64,000 nucleotides of DNA from Paraburkholderia antibiotica (GCF_012927125.1 NZ_JABBFZ010000011.1:62001-126000), one strand, 5' to 3'; counted from the stretch's first letter, positions 1 to 8,612 are shown. Notes: generated from the letters alone by a model not told the origin. Numbers and translations are program-made.

Positions 1-547
1 GCGCTACCTGCTGTGCTGCCTGGTGCTGGTTGAGCACCGCCGCGAGTTGCCGCTGCAGCGGACCGAAATGCCGCTCGAAACATTGATCGACCTCGCTCTT
101 GATCAGATTCGCGAGGCGGTCGGCGATTTGCGGTAGCATCATCTGTGCGCTCGGCGGCGCGGCACTGGCAGCAAGGTTCAACGACGACGGTCGCAAGTCG
201 TTCAGCGAACGTGCCGCCTCGACGACTTTCAGAATCGCCTGTTCCTCGCTCTCGTATGCCTGAAGCGCGTGCGCGGCCGTACCTTGCAGCTTCTGCAGCA
301 CCTCGCGTATCGCAGTCTCGGAGCGCTGCTTCACTTCGCTGACCGCCTGCGCGGCCTGCTGGCGAACCTTCGCGGCGGGATCGGCGACACTTTGCACGGC
401 CTGCGCATTTTCCGCCGGCGCGTTCCTGTTCCAGTCACGCTGGAACTGATCCAGTTCGGCGATCTCCGCCGGCGTAAGGCGGCGCTTCAGCCAGTTCTCC
501 GCAAGCGCCCGCAACGTGGCGGAGACTTCTGCTTCGATATCGCTCAT
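1..547 (-). CDS. Hypothetical protein of the R-body locus (partial, runs off the left edge)
   Basis: An open frame starts at the ATG at 545-547 (minus strand), after an upstream AAGGAA ribosome-binding site, and is still open at base 1, so the C-terminus is missing. About 182 residues are visible. They are Ala/Gln/Glu-rich, lack membrane segments and a signal peptide, and look largely helical. A charged N-terminal part (residues 1-45) is followed by a likely coiled-coil stretch (about 60-120). I recognise no family. It is the last visible gene of a same-strand set with two RebB-like genes and a sigma factor, so a role in R-body assembly or control is an inference from position only. The open frame is clear; the function is unknown. 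Confidence 0.7.
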   Translation of the reverse strand, partial: MSDIEAEVSATLRALAENWLKRRLTPAEIAELDQFQRDWNRNAPAENAQAVQSVADPAAKVRQQAAQAVSEVKQRSETAIREVLQKLQGTAAHALQAYESEEQAILKVVEAARSLNDLRPSSLNLAASAAPPSAQMMLPQIADRLANLIKSEVDQCFERHFGPLQRQLAAVLNQHQAAQQVA

Positions 548-618
548 CAGTATTCCTTGTCAAATTGCCGGCATGCCCGCACTTGCGAATCCGCGCACGG
601 CATGTCGGAGATTCGCTC

Positions 619-1413
619 CTACGACGCCTGGCTGGCTTTTCTGTTGGCGAGCGTCGCGCTGTAGCGTGCAATGCTCTGATCGATCTTGTCGATCGCGAAG
701 CTCGCCGACTCCGCCTCGATCGCGCCCGCGGCCGCCGCGACCGCCGCCGCGGCAGCCATCAGCAGATCGGTGGCGAGCGCGCCGAGCGCATCTTCCGCCG
801 CGGCCGGCAGATTTTCCTTCGCGATGTCTTCGGTCATCTTCTTCAGCAGCACCGCCTGACTCGCGAGCGCGAGCTTGCTGACGCCGTCGAAATAGTTCGC
901 CGCCGATTGCGCGACGAGACCGGACGCCTGGCTGATCATCATGTCGGGCGCCGTCGAAATCTGCGACGCCGCGTAGCTCGCCGTTTCCGCGTTGCTCAAT
1001 TGCACCGCTTGCACGATCTGGCTATTCAATGCGTCGGTCGGCGTAGAGGCGGCGGATTGCTGCGCGAGAGACTGCGCGCGCATCGTCGATAAAGGCGTTT
1101 GCGGCGGCGTGCCTGACGATTGCGGTGCGCTGTCGATCTGCGTCGGCGATGTGGTAGATGCGGTGGCGCCTGGTGCCGCTGCCGTCGTCTCCGAAGTTGA
1201 AGCGCCGGCCTGTGGCGTGGAAGTCGAATCTGAAGCTGAAGCCGAGGTCGATGCGGAAGCAGCCGGCGACGTCGACGTGGCATCACTCGCAGCAGGCGGC
1301 GGTGTCGTCGCCGCTACCCCGGCCGTCGAAGCCGACGCGCTAGCCGACGACGGCACCGCGCTCGCACTCCCGGTCGGTTGAGCCAGCCTGGTGAACATGT
1401 CCCAGAGTGCCAT
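619..1413 (-). CDS. RebB-like domain protein with a long Ser/Ala/Thr-rich N-terminus
   Basis: This 264-residue protein has three parts. Residues 1-125 are a low-complexity Ser/Ala/Thr/Pro tail and are probably disordered. Residues about 130-200 (LNSQIVQAVQLSNAETASYA onward) resemble the RebB (R-body, 'killing trait') domain and align by eye with the small RebB encoded just upstream, including the QI..AV....N pattern. Residues about 200-264 include an Ala-rich helical run. R-body proteins polymerise into coiled protein ribbons in the cytoplasm; a RebB-like unit with an extended tail could be a structural or capping subunit, which is inference. The ATG at 1413 has an upstream AGGAGAG. It lies 46 bp downstream of the RebB gene on the same strand. 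Classical Reb proteins are much shorter, so the fused tail is unusual. Confidence 0.72.
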   Translation of the reverse strand: MALWDMFTRLAQPTGSASAVPSSASASASTAGVAATTPPPAASDATSTSPAASASTSASASDSTSTPQAGASTSETTAAAPGATASTTSPTQIDSAPQSSGTPPQTPLSTMRAQSLAQQSAASTPTDALNSQIVQAVQLSNAETASYAASQISTAPDMMISQASGLVAQSAANYFDGVSKLALASQAVLLKKMTEDIAKENLPAAAEDALGALATDLLMAAAAAVAAAAGAIEAESASFAIDKIDQSIARYSATLANRKASQAS

Positions 1414-1459
1414 GAACGAACTCTCCTGTCGGATGGCGTGAAATCGGAACTGCCGCGAA

Positions 1460-1699
1460 TTACGTGCTCTTCTCGCCGATCGACATGATCAGCGACACTG
1501 CCTTCGATACCACCGCCGTCGAAATCTGATTCAACGATTGCTGGCTATGCACCGCGTTCTGCAGCGACAGCCCCGCCGAATGACTGGCCACCTGGTACAG
1601 CGCCGCGATCGCCTGGGCCGGCGCCTCGGCCACGACCTTGACGTTGGTCTGCGTCACGGCATCCGTGATCTGCGCGTTGACTGCGGTTGAATCCGCCAT
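1460..1699 (-). CDS. rebB: RebB family R-body protein
   Basis: A 79-residue protein, MADSTAVNAQITDAVTQTNV..., that fits the RebB family along its whole length: an N-terminal NxQITDAVTQTNVKV block, the central EAPAQAIAALYQVASHSAGL, and an SLQNAVHSQQSLNQISTAVVSKAV helix. RebB homologues are structural subunits of R-bodies, the refractile ribbons first described in Caedibacter; reb gene clusters also occur in free-living and plant-associated proteobacteria. It has a clean AAGGAG upstream of the ATG. It lies 54 bp downstream of the sigma-factor gene and 46 bp upstream of the longer RebB-like gene, so the three are probably co-transcribed. Family assignment is confident; that the cell makes R-bodies is inference. 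Confidence 0.9.
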   Translation of the reverse strand: MADSTAVNAQITDAVTQTNVKVVAEAPAQAIAALYQVASHSAGLSLQNAVHSQQSLNQISTAVVSKAVSLIMSIGEKST

Positions 1700-1753
1700 G
1701 GAATACTCCTTGAGGGGACGATGAGTTCGAGGGTCAGCAGATCGATGAACGTC

Positions 1754-2374
1754 TCAGCCGCACACTCGTGAAGCCGTGACGCGTTTTTTCTGCGGACCGT
1801 CCGCTGCCTTGCGCAGTTTCTTGCGCAATAGCTCGACGCGTTTGCGCGCGAGTACTTCGCTGATATGCAATTCGGTTGCAATACCCGCGTACGACAGCTC
1901 CTGCTCGAATTTCAGCGCGAATAGCAGACGCTCCTGCGCCGACAGATCGTCGAGCGCGTTCGCAATCAGCGAGAGCCCCTCGCCCAGTTCGATCGTCTGC
2001 GTGGGCGACGGCGCGGTCGTGGCGAGCGTCGCGAAGTGATCCATGTCGAATTCGTCGCAATAGAAGATCACGCGCGCTTCGCGACCGACCTGCCGCACCC
2101 GGTCGACGAACACATGATTCAGTACCACAAACATAAAGCCTTCCGGATTGCGGATACGCTCGGGCATGCGGCGCATGTAGAGCAGTGCTTTGAGCGCCGT
2201 GTCGGCCAGCAATTCGTCGGCGGCTTCGGCATCACCGCGCACGAGCTTGCGGGCACGCCGCGTCAATTGAGGACGCACGTTGCGCCACGCTCGCTCGAAT
2301 GTCGCGTTGGTCGTGCCGATATCCGCGCGTCGATCTTGCGGAGGGGGAAATGGGATCGGGAATTCGAGGTCCAT
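1754..2374 (-). CDS. Sigma-70 family (ECF-like) sigma factor of the R-body locus
   Basis: A 206-residue protein with a region 2-like part (about residues 27-97, ending in a VLNHVFVDRVRQ helix) and a region 4 helix-turn-helix (about 142-190: LSAQERLLFALKFEQELSYA, then GIATELHISEVLARKRVELL). There is no region 1 or 3, as in ECF sigma factors. It would direct RNA polymerase to a small set of promoters. It is first in the same-strand series with the Reb genes; reb clusters in other bacteria often carry regulators, so control of R-body expression is the natural inference. No anti-sigma factor is visible next to it. Two other in-frame ATGs exist but this start gives full region 2. Confidence 0.85.
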   Translation of the reverse strand: MDLEFPIPFPPPQDRRADIGTTNATFERAWRNVRPQLTRRARKLVRGDAEAADELLADTALKALLYMRRMPERIRNPEGFMFVVLNHVFVDRVRQVGREARVIFYCDEFDMDHFATLATTAPSPTQTIELGEGLSLIANALDDLSAQERLLFALKFEQELSYAGIATELHISEVLARKRVELLRKKLRKAADGPQKKRVTASRVCG

Positions 2375-2644
2375 CGCATCCTCACAGAGTTGATGCCCGT
2401 GAGCTTGGCGACAGACGCGAACGATGGCTGTTACTTAGGTGACAACGACAACGTGCAGCGCCGCGGACCATGCGACCTGCATTGATTCTTTCTTACGCTG
2501 GGTTAACTGGCTTTAAAAACGCGCTCTATGCCGCGAAAATTCAGGCGCGCAATTCATTCGATCGCGAAGATTGAAGCGATCGTGCGTCACGTGTGGCGAG
2601 GTAACGTGAAATGAAGCGGCGTGTCATAAAGAAGATGAAATGCG

Positions 2645-2682
2645 AAACGGCTCGACGCGATGTGTCGCGCGTCGAGCCGTTT
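2645..2682 (-). terminator. Hairpin terminator downstream of lutC
   Basis: A 15-bp perfect stem (AAACGGCTCGACGCG paired with its complement at 2668-2682) around an 8-nt loop lies 35 bp past the lutC stop codon. On the minus strand it ends in TTT and then a moderately T-rich stretch, so it probably terminates the lut transcript. The rest of 2375-2716, between lutC and the sigma-factor gene, holds no gene; 2480-2560 is relatively AT-rich and could carry the sigma-factor promoter. Confidence 0.7.
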
Positions 2683-2716
2683 ACCCGCTTTGCATAGCGG
2701 CACTGCACGACACACA

Positions 2717-3301
2717 TCACGGCGCGAGCCATACGACCGTCAGCGAACGCACACCTTGTGCGCCGCGAATCAGCACGCCTTCGATATCGGCGGTCGCGGA
2801 AGGACCGGTGACGAGCGCCGCGTAGCGCGCACCATGAAAATCGTCGCGGCGATAAACGTCCTGCAATCCATCGAGCAGTTGCACCGGATCGAGCAGCACG
2901 ACCAGATGCTGAACGATGTAGCCCAATGCATTGACCACGTATTCGCGTTCGCTGAACCACACCGAGCCGGTTTCGGCAACGCCGAAACGCGCGCGCACCA
3001 CCCCGACATCGACGTCCTGCAGCGACGCGGGCTCGGTGTCCGGTGAAAGCGCCCGCGTGCCCGCTACCTCCGGCACGCTCGACGCAATCGACGCGTTCGC
3101 GCCGAACCGCGCACGGATCAACTCCGCGACGTCGTTCGAACTCGTCGCGTCGACGCAGGCACCGCCCATTGTCTGCAACGCCGCGGTAAAGCGTGCTCGC
3201 AGATCACCGCCGGGCGCGGCGAACAACGGCACGTCCGGACGCGGCCGCGCCGCCGGCTGCGCGGCGCGCACCTTCGCGAGAAAAGCCTCACGCGTTGTCA
3301 T
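2717..3301 (-). CDS. lutC: Lactate utilization protein LutC (LUD domain)
   Basis: A 194-residue LUD-domain protein, starting MTTREAFLAKVRAAQPAARP. The blocks GVVRARFGVAETGSVWF, IVQHLVVLLDP and TGPSATADIEGVLIRGAQGV are typical of LutC/YkgG. With LutA and LutB it forms the cytoplasmic iron-sulfur L-lactate oxidising system that feeds pyruvate to central metabolism. I chose the ATG at 3301, 11 codons inside the longest frame, because it matches family length and overlaps the end of lutB by 14 bp, which suggests translational coupling. It is the last gene of a lutA-lutB-lutC operon on the minus strand. Confidence 0.93.
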   Translation of the reverse strand: MTTREAFLAKVRAAQPAARPRPDVPLFAAPGGDLRARFTAALQTMGGACVDATSSNDVAELIRARFGANASIASSVPEVAGTRALSPDTEPASLQDVDVGVVRARFGVAETGSVWFSEREYVVNALGYIVQHLVVLLDPVQLLDGLQDVYRRDDFHGARYAALVTGPSATADIEGVLIRGAQGVRSLTVVWLAP

Positions 3302-4691
3302 CGCCGCCTCCACGATTCTTTTTGTACCACGCATGAAAAGTCATCTTCGGCGCTTCGGGCAACTCGCGTTGCCGCCCCCAGATATTGAGCGGGTTATACA
3401 GCACGAAATTCGGCAGACGCCGCAACGCACCGCCCATCGACGCCACCGTCGCGCGATACAAGGTCGGACTCGCGAGCAATCGCCCCGCCATCTTCAGGAC
3501 TTCCTGCTTCACGAACGGCACTTCGTGCTGTTCGGCAATCACCGCGCGCCATTTATAGATCTGCTCGTGGATATTGATCTTCACCGGACACACGTTCGTG
3601 CAACTGCCGTTGAGCGTCGACGCAAACGGCAACGCGCTATAACGCTTCAGATCGAAAGTCGGATTGATGATCGCGCCGATCGGTCCCGAGTAGGTGCCGC
3701 CATACGACAGCCCGCCGCTGCGTCGATAGACCGGACAGGTATTCATGCACGCGCCGCAGCGAATACATTTGAGCGAGTACCAGAAGTCTTCCATCGCGAG
3801 CCGTTCCGAGCGGCCGTGATCGACGAGAATGAAATGCATCTCGGTGCCCGGACGCGGCACACGAAAATGTGACGTGTACTGCGTGATCGGCGACCCCAAT
3901 GCGCTACGCGACAGCATGCGCACGAAGACGCCGAGATCCGACACTTTCGGAATCAGCTTCTCGATGCCGATCGACGCGATATGCAGCGGCGGCACGTTCG
4001 CCGAAAGATCGGCATTGCCCTCGTTCGTACACACGACGACCGTGCCCGTCTCCGCCACCGCGAAATTGCAGCCTGTCATGCCGGCGGTTTTCTCGCGCAC
4101 GAAATACGGGCGCGTATTCATCCGCTGGCTTTCCGCCAGATAGTGAATGTCGCTATTGTCCGGATCGGTGCCGATGGTCCGGCCGAACAGTTCGGCCACG
4201 TCCGCGCGCAGCTTGTGCACGGCGGGCACGACCATATGGCTCGGGTCCTGATGATCGAGTTGCTGGATGCGTTCGCCCAGGTCCGTTTCCATCACCGTGA
4301 TACCGCGCGGTTCGAGATATTCGCGCATCCGGCATTCGTCGGTCAGCATCGACTTGCTTTTCACCAGCGTGGTCATGCCACGCTCGGACATCAGCCGATG
4401 CACGATCGCGTTGTGCTCTTCGGCGGTCGCGGCCCAATGCACGACCACGCCGTTGGCCTCGGCCGCCGACGCGAACTGGTCGAGGTAGTCGGCCAGATGC
4501 GACAGCGTATGTTCCTTGATCCCGGAAGCCAGCACGCGCAGCGTTTCCCATTCGGCGATGCCGTGCGCCTGCGCGTCGCGCTTCTCGCGCAAATCCCACA
4601 GACGCCGGTCGTGAAACGCAACGTGCTCGGTCTTTTCGATGAACGCACCGGCCGCTTTCGCGTGATCGATGCGCGGTTCGCGTCGGCTCAT
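3288..4691 (-). CDS. lutB: Lactate utilization iron-sulfur protein LutB
   Basis: A 467-residue LutB/YkgF homologue. Residues about 60-300 are the LUD domain, with a conserved CNFAVAETGTVVVCTNEGNA segment. Around residue 310 lies a ferredoxin-like CIRCGACMNTCP cluster and around residue 364 a second GSCTNVCPVK cluster, which together can bind two [4Fe-4S] centres. It is the electron-transfer subunit of the LutABC L-lactate dehydrogenase. The frame is open further upstream but the ATG at 4691 overlaps the lutA stop by 4 bp (ATGA), the usual arrangement in this operon. Length is normal for the family and all visible cluster cysteines are present. Confidence 0.95.
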   Translation of the reverse strand: MSRREPRIDHAKAAGAFIEKTEHVAFHDRRLWDLREKRDAQAHGIAEWETLRVLASGIKEHTLSHLADYLDQFASAAEANGVVVHWAATAEEHNAIVHRLMSERGMTTLVKSKSMLTDECRMREYLEPRGITVMETDLGERIQQLDHQDPSHMVVPAVHKLRADVAELFGRTIGTDPDNSDIHYLAESQRMNTRPYFVREKTAGMTGCNFAVAETGTVVVCTNEGNADLSANVPPLHIASIGIEKLIPKVSDLGVFVRMLSRSALGSPITQYTSHFRVPRPGTEMHFILVDHGRSERLAMEDFWYSLKCIRCGACMNTCPVYRRSGGLSYGGTYSGPIGAIINPTFDLKRYSALPFASTLNGSCTNVCPVKINIHEQIYKWRAVIAEQHEVPFVKQEVLKMAGRLLASPTLYRATVASMGGALRRLPNFVLYNPLNIWGRQRELPEAPKMTFHAWYKKNRGGGDDNA

Positions 4692-5431
4692 GCGCGCGCT
4701 CCATTGAGAACCTGCGCGATATGAATGAAACGCGCGTCGGCCTTCATGCGTTCCGCGCAGCCTTGCTGGTGCATCAGGCACGACATGTCGCCGGAAACGA
4801 TATATTCGGCGCCCGCGCCCAGATGGTCGCGCACCTTGTCCTGGCCCATGCGCACCGACACCGCCTCTTCGGTCACCGAGAAAGTGCCGCCAAAACCGCA
4901 ACATTCGTCGGGTCTCGCGGGCTTCACGAACTCGATGCCCTTCACGCCTTCGAGCAAGGTCTTCGGTTTCGAAAACGCTGTACCCGCGATTTCCGACGCC
5001 GACGCTTCCTTCAGATGACGCAGCGCGCTGCAACTGGTGTGCAGACCGACGCGATGCGGAAACTCGGCCCACGGAAATTCGCGCGCGCCGACCACGTCGT
5101 GCAGAAACTCGACCAGCTCATACGCGCTCGCGCGCACCTTTTTCACCTCGTCGGTCTGCTCGAGCGCGGTCAGATGTTCCCGCACATGATGAATGCAGCT
5201 CGCCGACGGACCGACGATATAGTCGTAGCCGGCGAAATTGCGCGCGAACAGCCGTTCGGTCGCGGCCGCGTCCGCATGCGCGCCGCTATTAGCCATCGGC
5301 TGACCGCAGCAGGTTTGCTGCTGCGGATAATCGACCTCGATGCCGAAGCGCTCGAGCAGTTCGAGCGTCGCGATACCGACTTCGGGGTAGAACGCGTCGA
5401 TGAAACACGGGATGAACAGCGCGACTTTCAT
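4688..5431 (-). CDS. lutA: Lactate utilization protein LutA (CCG-domain Fe-S protein)
   Basis: A 247-residue protein with two CCG domains (DUF162 / heterodisulfide reductase-type): QQTCCGQPM at residues 39-46 and DECCGFGG at 175-182, each with the adjacent spaced cysteines (C9, C79, C134, C217 area). These cysteines bind iron-sulfur or chelate electrons from flavin-free lactate oxidation. It is the first gene of lutABC on the minus strand, 4-bp overlapping with lutB. Its promoter and operator lie 85-127 bp upstream. No lactate permease or LldD-type enzyme is adjacent, so the transporter must be elsewhere. Confidence 0.95.
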   Translation of the reverse strand: MKVALFIPCFIDAFYPEVGIATLELLERFGIEVDYPQQQTCCGQPMANSGAHADAAATERLFARNFAGYDYIVGPSASCIHHVREHLTALEQTDEVKKVRASAYELVEFLHDVVGAREFPWAEFPHRVGLHTSCSALRHLKEASASEIAGTAFSKPKTLLEGVKGIEFVKPARPDECCGFGGTFSVTEEAVSVRMGQDKVRDHLGAGAEYIVSGDMSCLMHQQGCAERMKADARFIHIAQVLNGARA

Positions 5432-5515
5432 AGGCTCTGACGGGAAAACGGCGGCGGGGACAAGACCAGCCCAGGTATTTCGAACATTTTGGCCATGCTG
5501 GCCAGTCTGGTCATG

Positions 5516-5528
5516 TTGGTCTGACCAA
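5516..5528. promoter_or_regulatory. Palindromic operator of the lut operon (FadR/LldR type)
   Basis: TTGGTCTGACCAA is a perfect 6+1+6 inverted repeat and fits the TNGTNNNACNA pattern known for LldR and the TTGGTNNNACCAA pattern of PdhR-like FadR-family repressors. It overlaps the expected transcription start of lutA. Related half-sites (TGGTCA, and two TGGCCA copies) sit just beyond it at about 5490-5515, so several dimers may bind. The adjacent GntR/FadR-type gene at 5616-6362 is the obvious candidate repressor, de-repressed by lactate. Confidence 0.8.
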
Positions 5529-5529
5529 G

Positions 5530-5558
5530 ACTATAGAAAAGTCCGCAAAGGGTGTCAA
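5530..5558 (-). promoter_or_regulatory. Near-consensus sigma-70 promoter of lutABC
   Basis: On the minus strand a perfect TTGACA (5553-5558) is separated by exactly 17 bp from TATAGT (5530-5535). The start site predicted about 7 bp downstream falls inside the 5516-5528 palindrome, the layout expected for a repressor-controlled strong promoter. The lutA ATG follows about 90 nt later. Confidence 0.82.
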
Positions 5559-5615
5559 TGCGGCGTCAGCCGGTATCAAACTCGGCGCCAACCCAGGCGC
5601 CGCGACGGACCGGCC

Positions 5616-6362
5616 TCAGGAACTCACCGTCGCCGACGGTTTTGCGGCCTCGTCCTTGTAAAGCTCGCGCACGAAGGCCAGATGGCGTTCGGCGGCCTTG
5701 CGCGCCTTCGGTGCATCGCGTGCGATCACGGCGTCGTAAATGGCTTGATGCTGGGTCAGCAACTGCTTTTCCATCGCGTCGTCGTAGTCGATCAGCCGAT
5801 GATATTGGCGCATGCCTTCGCGGATCAGCGTATGAATGCCGTGCATCACATGCGCCAACGCGACATTATGCGTCGAGTCGGCAATCGCGAGATGAAACGC
5901 GGCGTCGAGTTCGGCCAGGTTTGTCCGGTCGCCCGACAGCGAAGCCGTCTTCAACGCATCGAATGCCGCGCCGATTTTCTTCAGGTCTTTCGCCGTCGCG
6001 CGCTGCGCGGCGTAAACCGTCGAAATCGCTTCGAGCCCCTGGCGCAGTTCGAGAATATCGGCGCTGGTACGCGGATTTTGCAGCAGCAGTTTGGCCAGCG
6101 GTTTCGAAATGATCGGCGCGGTGACATCGACGACAGTAAAACCGCCCCGCCCCGAGGTCTCGATGTAGCCATCCGCTTCGAGCCGGATCAGCGCCTCGCG
6201 CAGCGACGGCCGCGACACGCCGAGTTGCGCCGCGAGATCGCGCTCGGCCGGCAAGCGGTCGCCGGGCATCAACGTGCCTTCCGCGATCAGTTGCTTGATC
6301 TGGTCGGACACCACGTCGGAAATACGCTTGCGCGCGAAGGACGGGATCGGGGTGAATGGCAT
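5616..6362 (-). CDS. FadR-type GntR regulator, probably of the lut operon
   Basis: A 248-residue GntR/FadR-subfamily regulator. The N-terminal winged helix (about residues 8-75) contains GDRLPAERDLAAQLGVSRPS followed by LREALIRLEADGYI. The C-terminal FCD domain (about 95-225) is helical, with His/Asp ligand-type residues in ELDAAFHLAIADSTHN and the later TLIREGMRQYH and QHQAIYDAVIARD blocks. I chose the ATG at 6362, which starts MPFTPIPSF, instead of a longer frame that would add 61 Arg-rich residues. It is upstream of lutA on the same strand, 184 bp away, and the intervening DNA carries a FadR-type palindrome. It probably represses lutABC and responds to lactate; this is inferred from family and position. 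Confidence 0.88.
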   Translation of the reverse strand: MPFTPIPSFARKRISDVVSDQIKQLIAEGTLMPGDRLPAERDLAAQLGVSRPSLREALIRLEADGYIETSGRGGFTVVDVTAPIISKPLAKLLLQNPRTSADILELRQGLEAISTVYAAQRATAKDLKKIGAAFDALKTASLSGDRTNLAELDAAFHLAIADSTHNVALAHVMHGIHTLIREGMRQYHRLIDYDDAMEKQLLTQHQAIYDAVIARDAPKARKAAERHLAFVRELYKDEAAKPSATVSS

Positions 6363-6495
6363 AGGCAGCAAGCGATGAAGCCGGTTGACGAAGCGGGCGT
6401 AAAAACAAAAGTCGTAGAAGCCGCGCGGCTCTTCCACAGTGCGTGGATTATACCGTTCGCCTCCTATCAGCCGATCGCGTGCAGACCTTCCCGGC

Positions 6496-8268
6496 TCAGT
6501 GCGGTGCCGCCGTATAGAAGCTCGCCAGATCGCGCCGGAGCGCATGCAGCGCCGCGTCGTCGAGATAGACCATGTGGCCGGTCGGGTAGTAGGCGATCCG
6601 CACGTTGCCGCGCAGCGGCGGGTCGAGGCCGAGATGCGCGAGCGCGTATTCGGTCGCGTAGAACGGCGTGGCCAGATCGAAATAGCCGTTCAACGACATC
6701 ACGCGCAACTGCGGATTCTGCCGCATCGCTTCGGCGAGATCGCCGCCCGCATACGGCAATTGCAGATGCTCGCCCCACCATTCGCGATGTTTCCAGTCCC
6801 ACTGCCTCAACGCGTCGTCATTGAAGACCCGGTAGCGGTCCGTCGGCGTGTAGTGCAGATCTTCCGCAAGATGCCGATGCAACGCTGCATTGAAGGCCTT
6901 CGACACACTGCTCACCGACGCATCGAAGTCGGGACGTTCGGACGCGTCGTCGAAATCGATGCCTTCGAACCGCCCATCGTAACGGCCCACGCTGCGCGAC
7001 TGATCGCGCAACAACTCGCTGCGAAAACGCGACGGATAAAGCCGCAGACGGTTGCGCTTGACGAAGCCCACGTCGAGCCCGGTGAAGTAGGCTATGCGCG
7101 CGGCAATCGCGTCGCGTTGCTCGTCGGGCAGCGCATCGCCCTGCGCGAGCGCCTGCACATAGGGTCCGCGCGCGAACGCCCGCGCTTCGTCGAGAAAGGC
7201 CGGCAGGTCGACAGGCTTTGGCGTGATCCTGTCGTGATACCACGCGATCGCCGCAAAGCTCGGCAGATAACTTTCGCTCTCGAAGTCGGAGCCCGGCGAG
7301 AACGCCGCGGAATTGAGTACCGACGACAACAGGATCACGCCGTTCAGCGCGACGTCGTTCTGCCCCAACGCGTAGGCAAGCATCGCCGCGCGCGCGGTGC
7401 CATACGATTCGCCGAACAGATACTTCGGCGAATTCCAGCGCTGATTGAGCGTCAGATAGCGGTCGATGAATTGCGCGAATGCGTTGACGTCCTGGTCGAC
7501 GCCCCAGAAGTCCTTGCCGGTGCCGTGGCCGACCGGTCTCGACAGGCCCGCGCCGACCGCGTCGATAAACACGAGGTCGGTGATGTCGAGCAGGCTGTCG
7601 GGGTTGTCGTCGAGCGTGTACGGCGCGGGCGGCGTGCTCGCGGGGCTCGCGGTGCGCACGCGCTTCGGGCCGACCGAGCCCATCAACAGGAACACGCTGC
7701 CGGCGCCAGGGCCGCCGTTGAACAGGAAGGTGACCGGACGCGTCGCCGGTGTTTTTGTCGGCACGGTGTAAGCAACGTAGAACACGCTCGCGTTGGCCGC
7801 GCCGTTCTTGTCGTGCAGCAGCAGATTGCCGGCGGTCGCGATGTAGTCGAACTTGCGGCCGTTCAGGCGGATCGAATGCGTGGTGACGCTGGTGGCTTCC
7901 GGCGGAACCGGCAGCATGGGCGTGGCGGTATTGTTGCCATGCGGCGGCTTGTCCGGGGCGACGGAGGCGTCCCTGGCGTCCTTCATGTCCGCTGCGTTCG
8001 ATGCTGCCTGCGTGTCGGCACGCGGCGCCGCGTGCGGACGCGGTCGGTTCGAAGTATCGGCGGGCAAAGTATGCGCGTCGGTGCCCAGTTCGCGAGAGGC
8101 TGCAGTAGCGTCGGATGCCGCGCCTTCCGCACTCGCCGCCGTGGACGGATCGACAGGCTGCGCGGCCAGACCCGCCTCACTCAACGACGCCAGACTGACC
8201 ATGCAAAGCGACACAGTCAACGTCGCCGTCAGCGATCTGCACAACGAGGCACGGAAGCGAAGGATCAT
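6496..8268 (-). CDS. Exported S10 family serine carboxypeptidase
   Basis: A 590-residue S10-type peptidase. An N-terminal signal sequence (MILRFRASLCRSLTATLTVS and a following hydrophobic run to about residue 33) precedes a low-complexity Ala/Thr/Pro region to about residue 110. The catalytic domain carries the oxyanion FNGGPGAGS (about residue 183), the nucleophile motif GESYG (about 287), Asp in NGYFDLATPF (about 529) and His in TGHMVYLD (about 565), so the triad looks complete. It would remove C-terminal residues from peptides outside the cytoplasm. S10 enzymes are mainly eukaryotic but occur in Burkholderiales and Xanthomonadales. The longest frame starts 28 codons earlier; the ATG at 8268 gives a proper signal peptide. 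It stands alone. Confidence 0.9.
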   Translation of the reverse strand: MILRFRASLCRSLTATLTVSLCMVSLASLSEAGLAAQPVDPSTAASAEGAASDATAASRELGTDAHTLPADTSNRPRPHAAPRADTQAASNAADMKDARDASVAPDKPPHGNNTATPMLPVPPEATSVTTHSIRLNGRKFDYIATAGNLLLHDKNGAANASVFYVAYTVPTKTPATRPVTFLFNGGPGAGSVFLLMGSVGPKRVRTASPASTPPAPYTLDDNPDSLLDITDLVFIDAVGAGLSRPVGHGTGKDFWGVDQDVNAFAQFIDRYLTLNQRWNSPKYLFGESYGTARAAMLAYALGQNDVALNGVILLSSVLNSAAFSPGSDFESESYLPSFAAIAWYHDRITPKPVDLPAFLDEARAFARGPYVQALAQGDALPDEQRDAIAARIAYFTGLDVGFVKRNRLRLYPSRFRSELLRDQSRSVGRYDGRFEGIDFDDASERPDFDASVSSVSKAFNAALHRHLAEDLHYTPTDRYRVFNDDALRQWDWKHREWWGEHLQLPYAGGDLAEAMRQNPQLRVMSLNGYFDLATPFYATEYALAHLGLDPPLRGNVRIAYYPTGHMVYLDDAALHALRRDLASFYTAAPH

Positions 8269-8612
8269 GAAGTTTTCCGTCACGAGTCGAAACGCGCTGG
8301 CGCCCCATTGCCCAGCGTCGGGAATCTGTCCGGCGCTCGATTCTTGACGCAAGTTCGCCCGACGTCAACCGTCGACCGTCGTCGCGTTCAAGATTACAAA
8401 TCGCTTGTCCCAAGACGATGTCGCGAGCCGGGCCGGGTCATTCGCGCGACCTGATTCGAATGTTGCGAACTACTGATTAACGTTCGGTACCTCGTGCGAG
8501 CGAATGCATGACTGGCGAGATCGTCATGACCGCGTCAGCTTCGCGCCATCCGGTTTGCGTAAGCTAGGTTCCGTTAACAGAGGGAACCCGAGCCACCCTC
8601 CCGGAGCGTGCA
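8269..8612. other. Intergenic region between the S10 peptidase and the sulfotransferase
   Basis: This 344-bp divergent spacer has no convincing gene. It must hold the promoters of both flanking genes. I see no strong sigma-70 pair; the most AT-rich part is about 8455-8500. Confidence 0.5.

Noticed and set aside
6439-8454. A 671-codon plus-strand frame opposite the S10 peptidase
   Set aside because: High-GC antisense shadow: Arg/His/Gln-rich, no ribosome-binding site, no recognisable domain, and the minus strand carries a complete catalytic triad.
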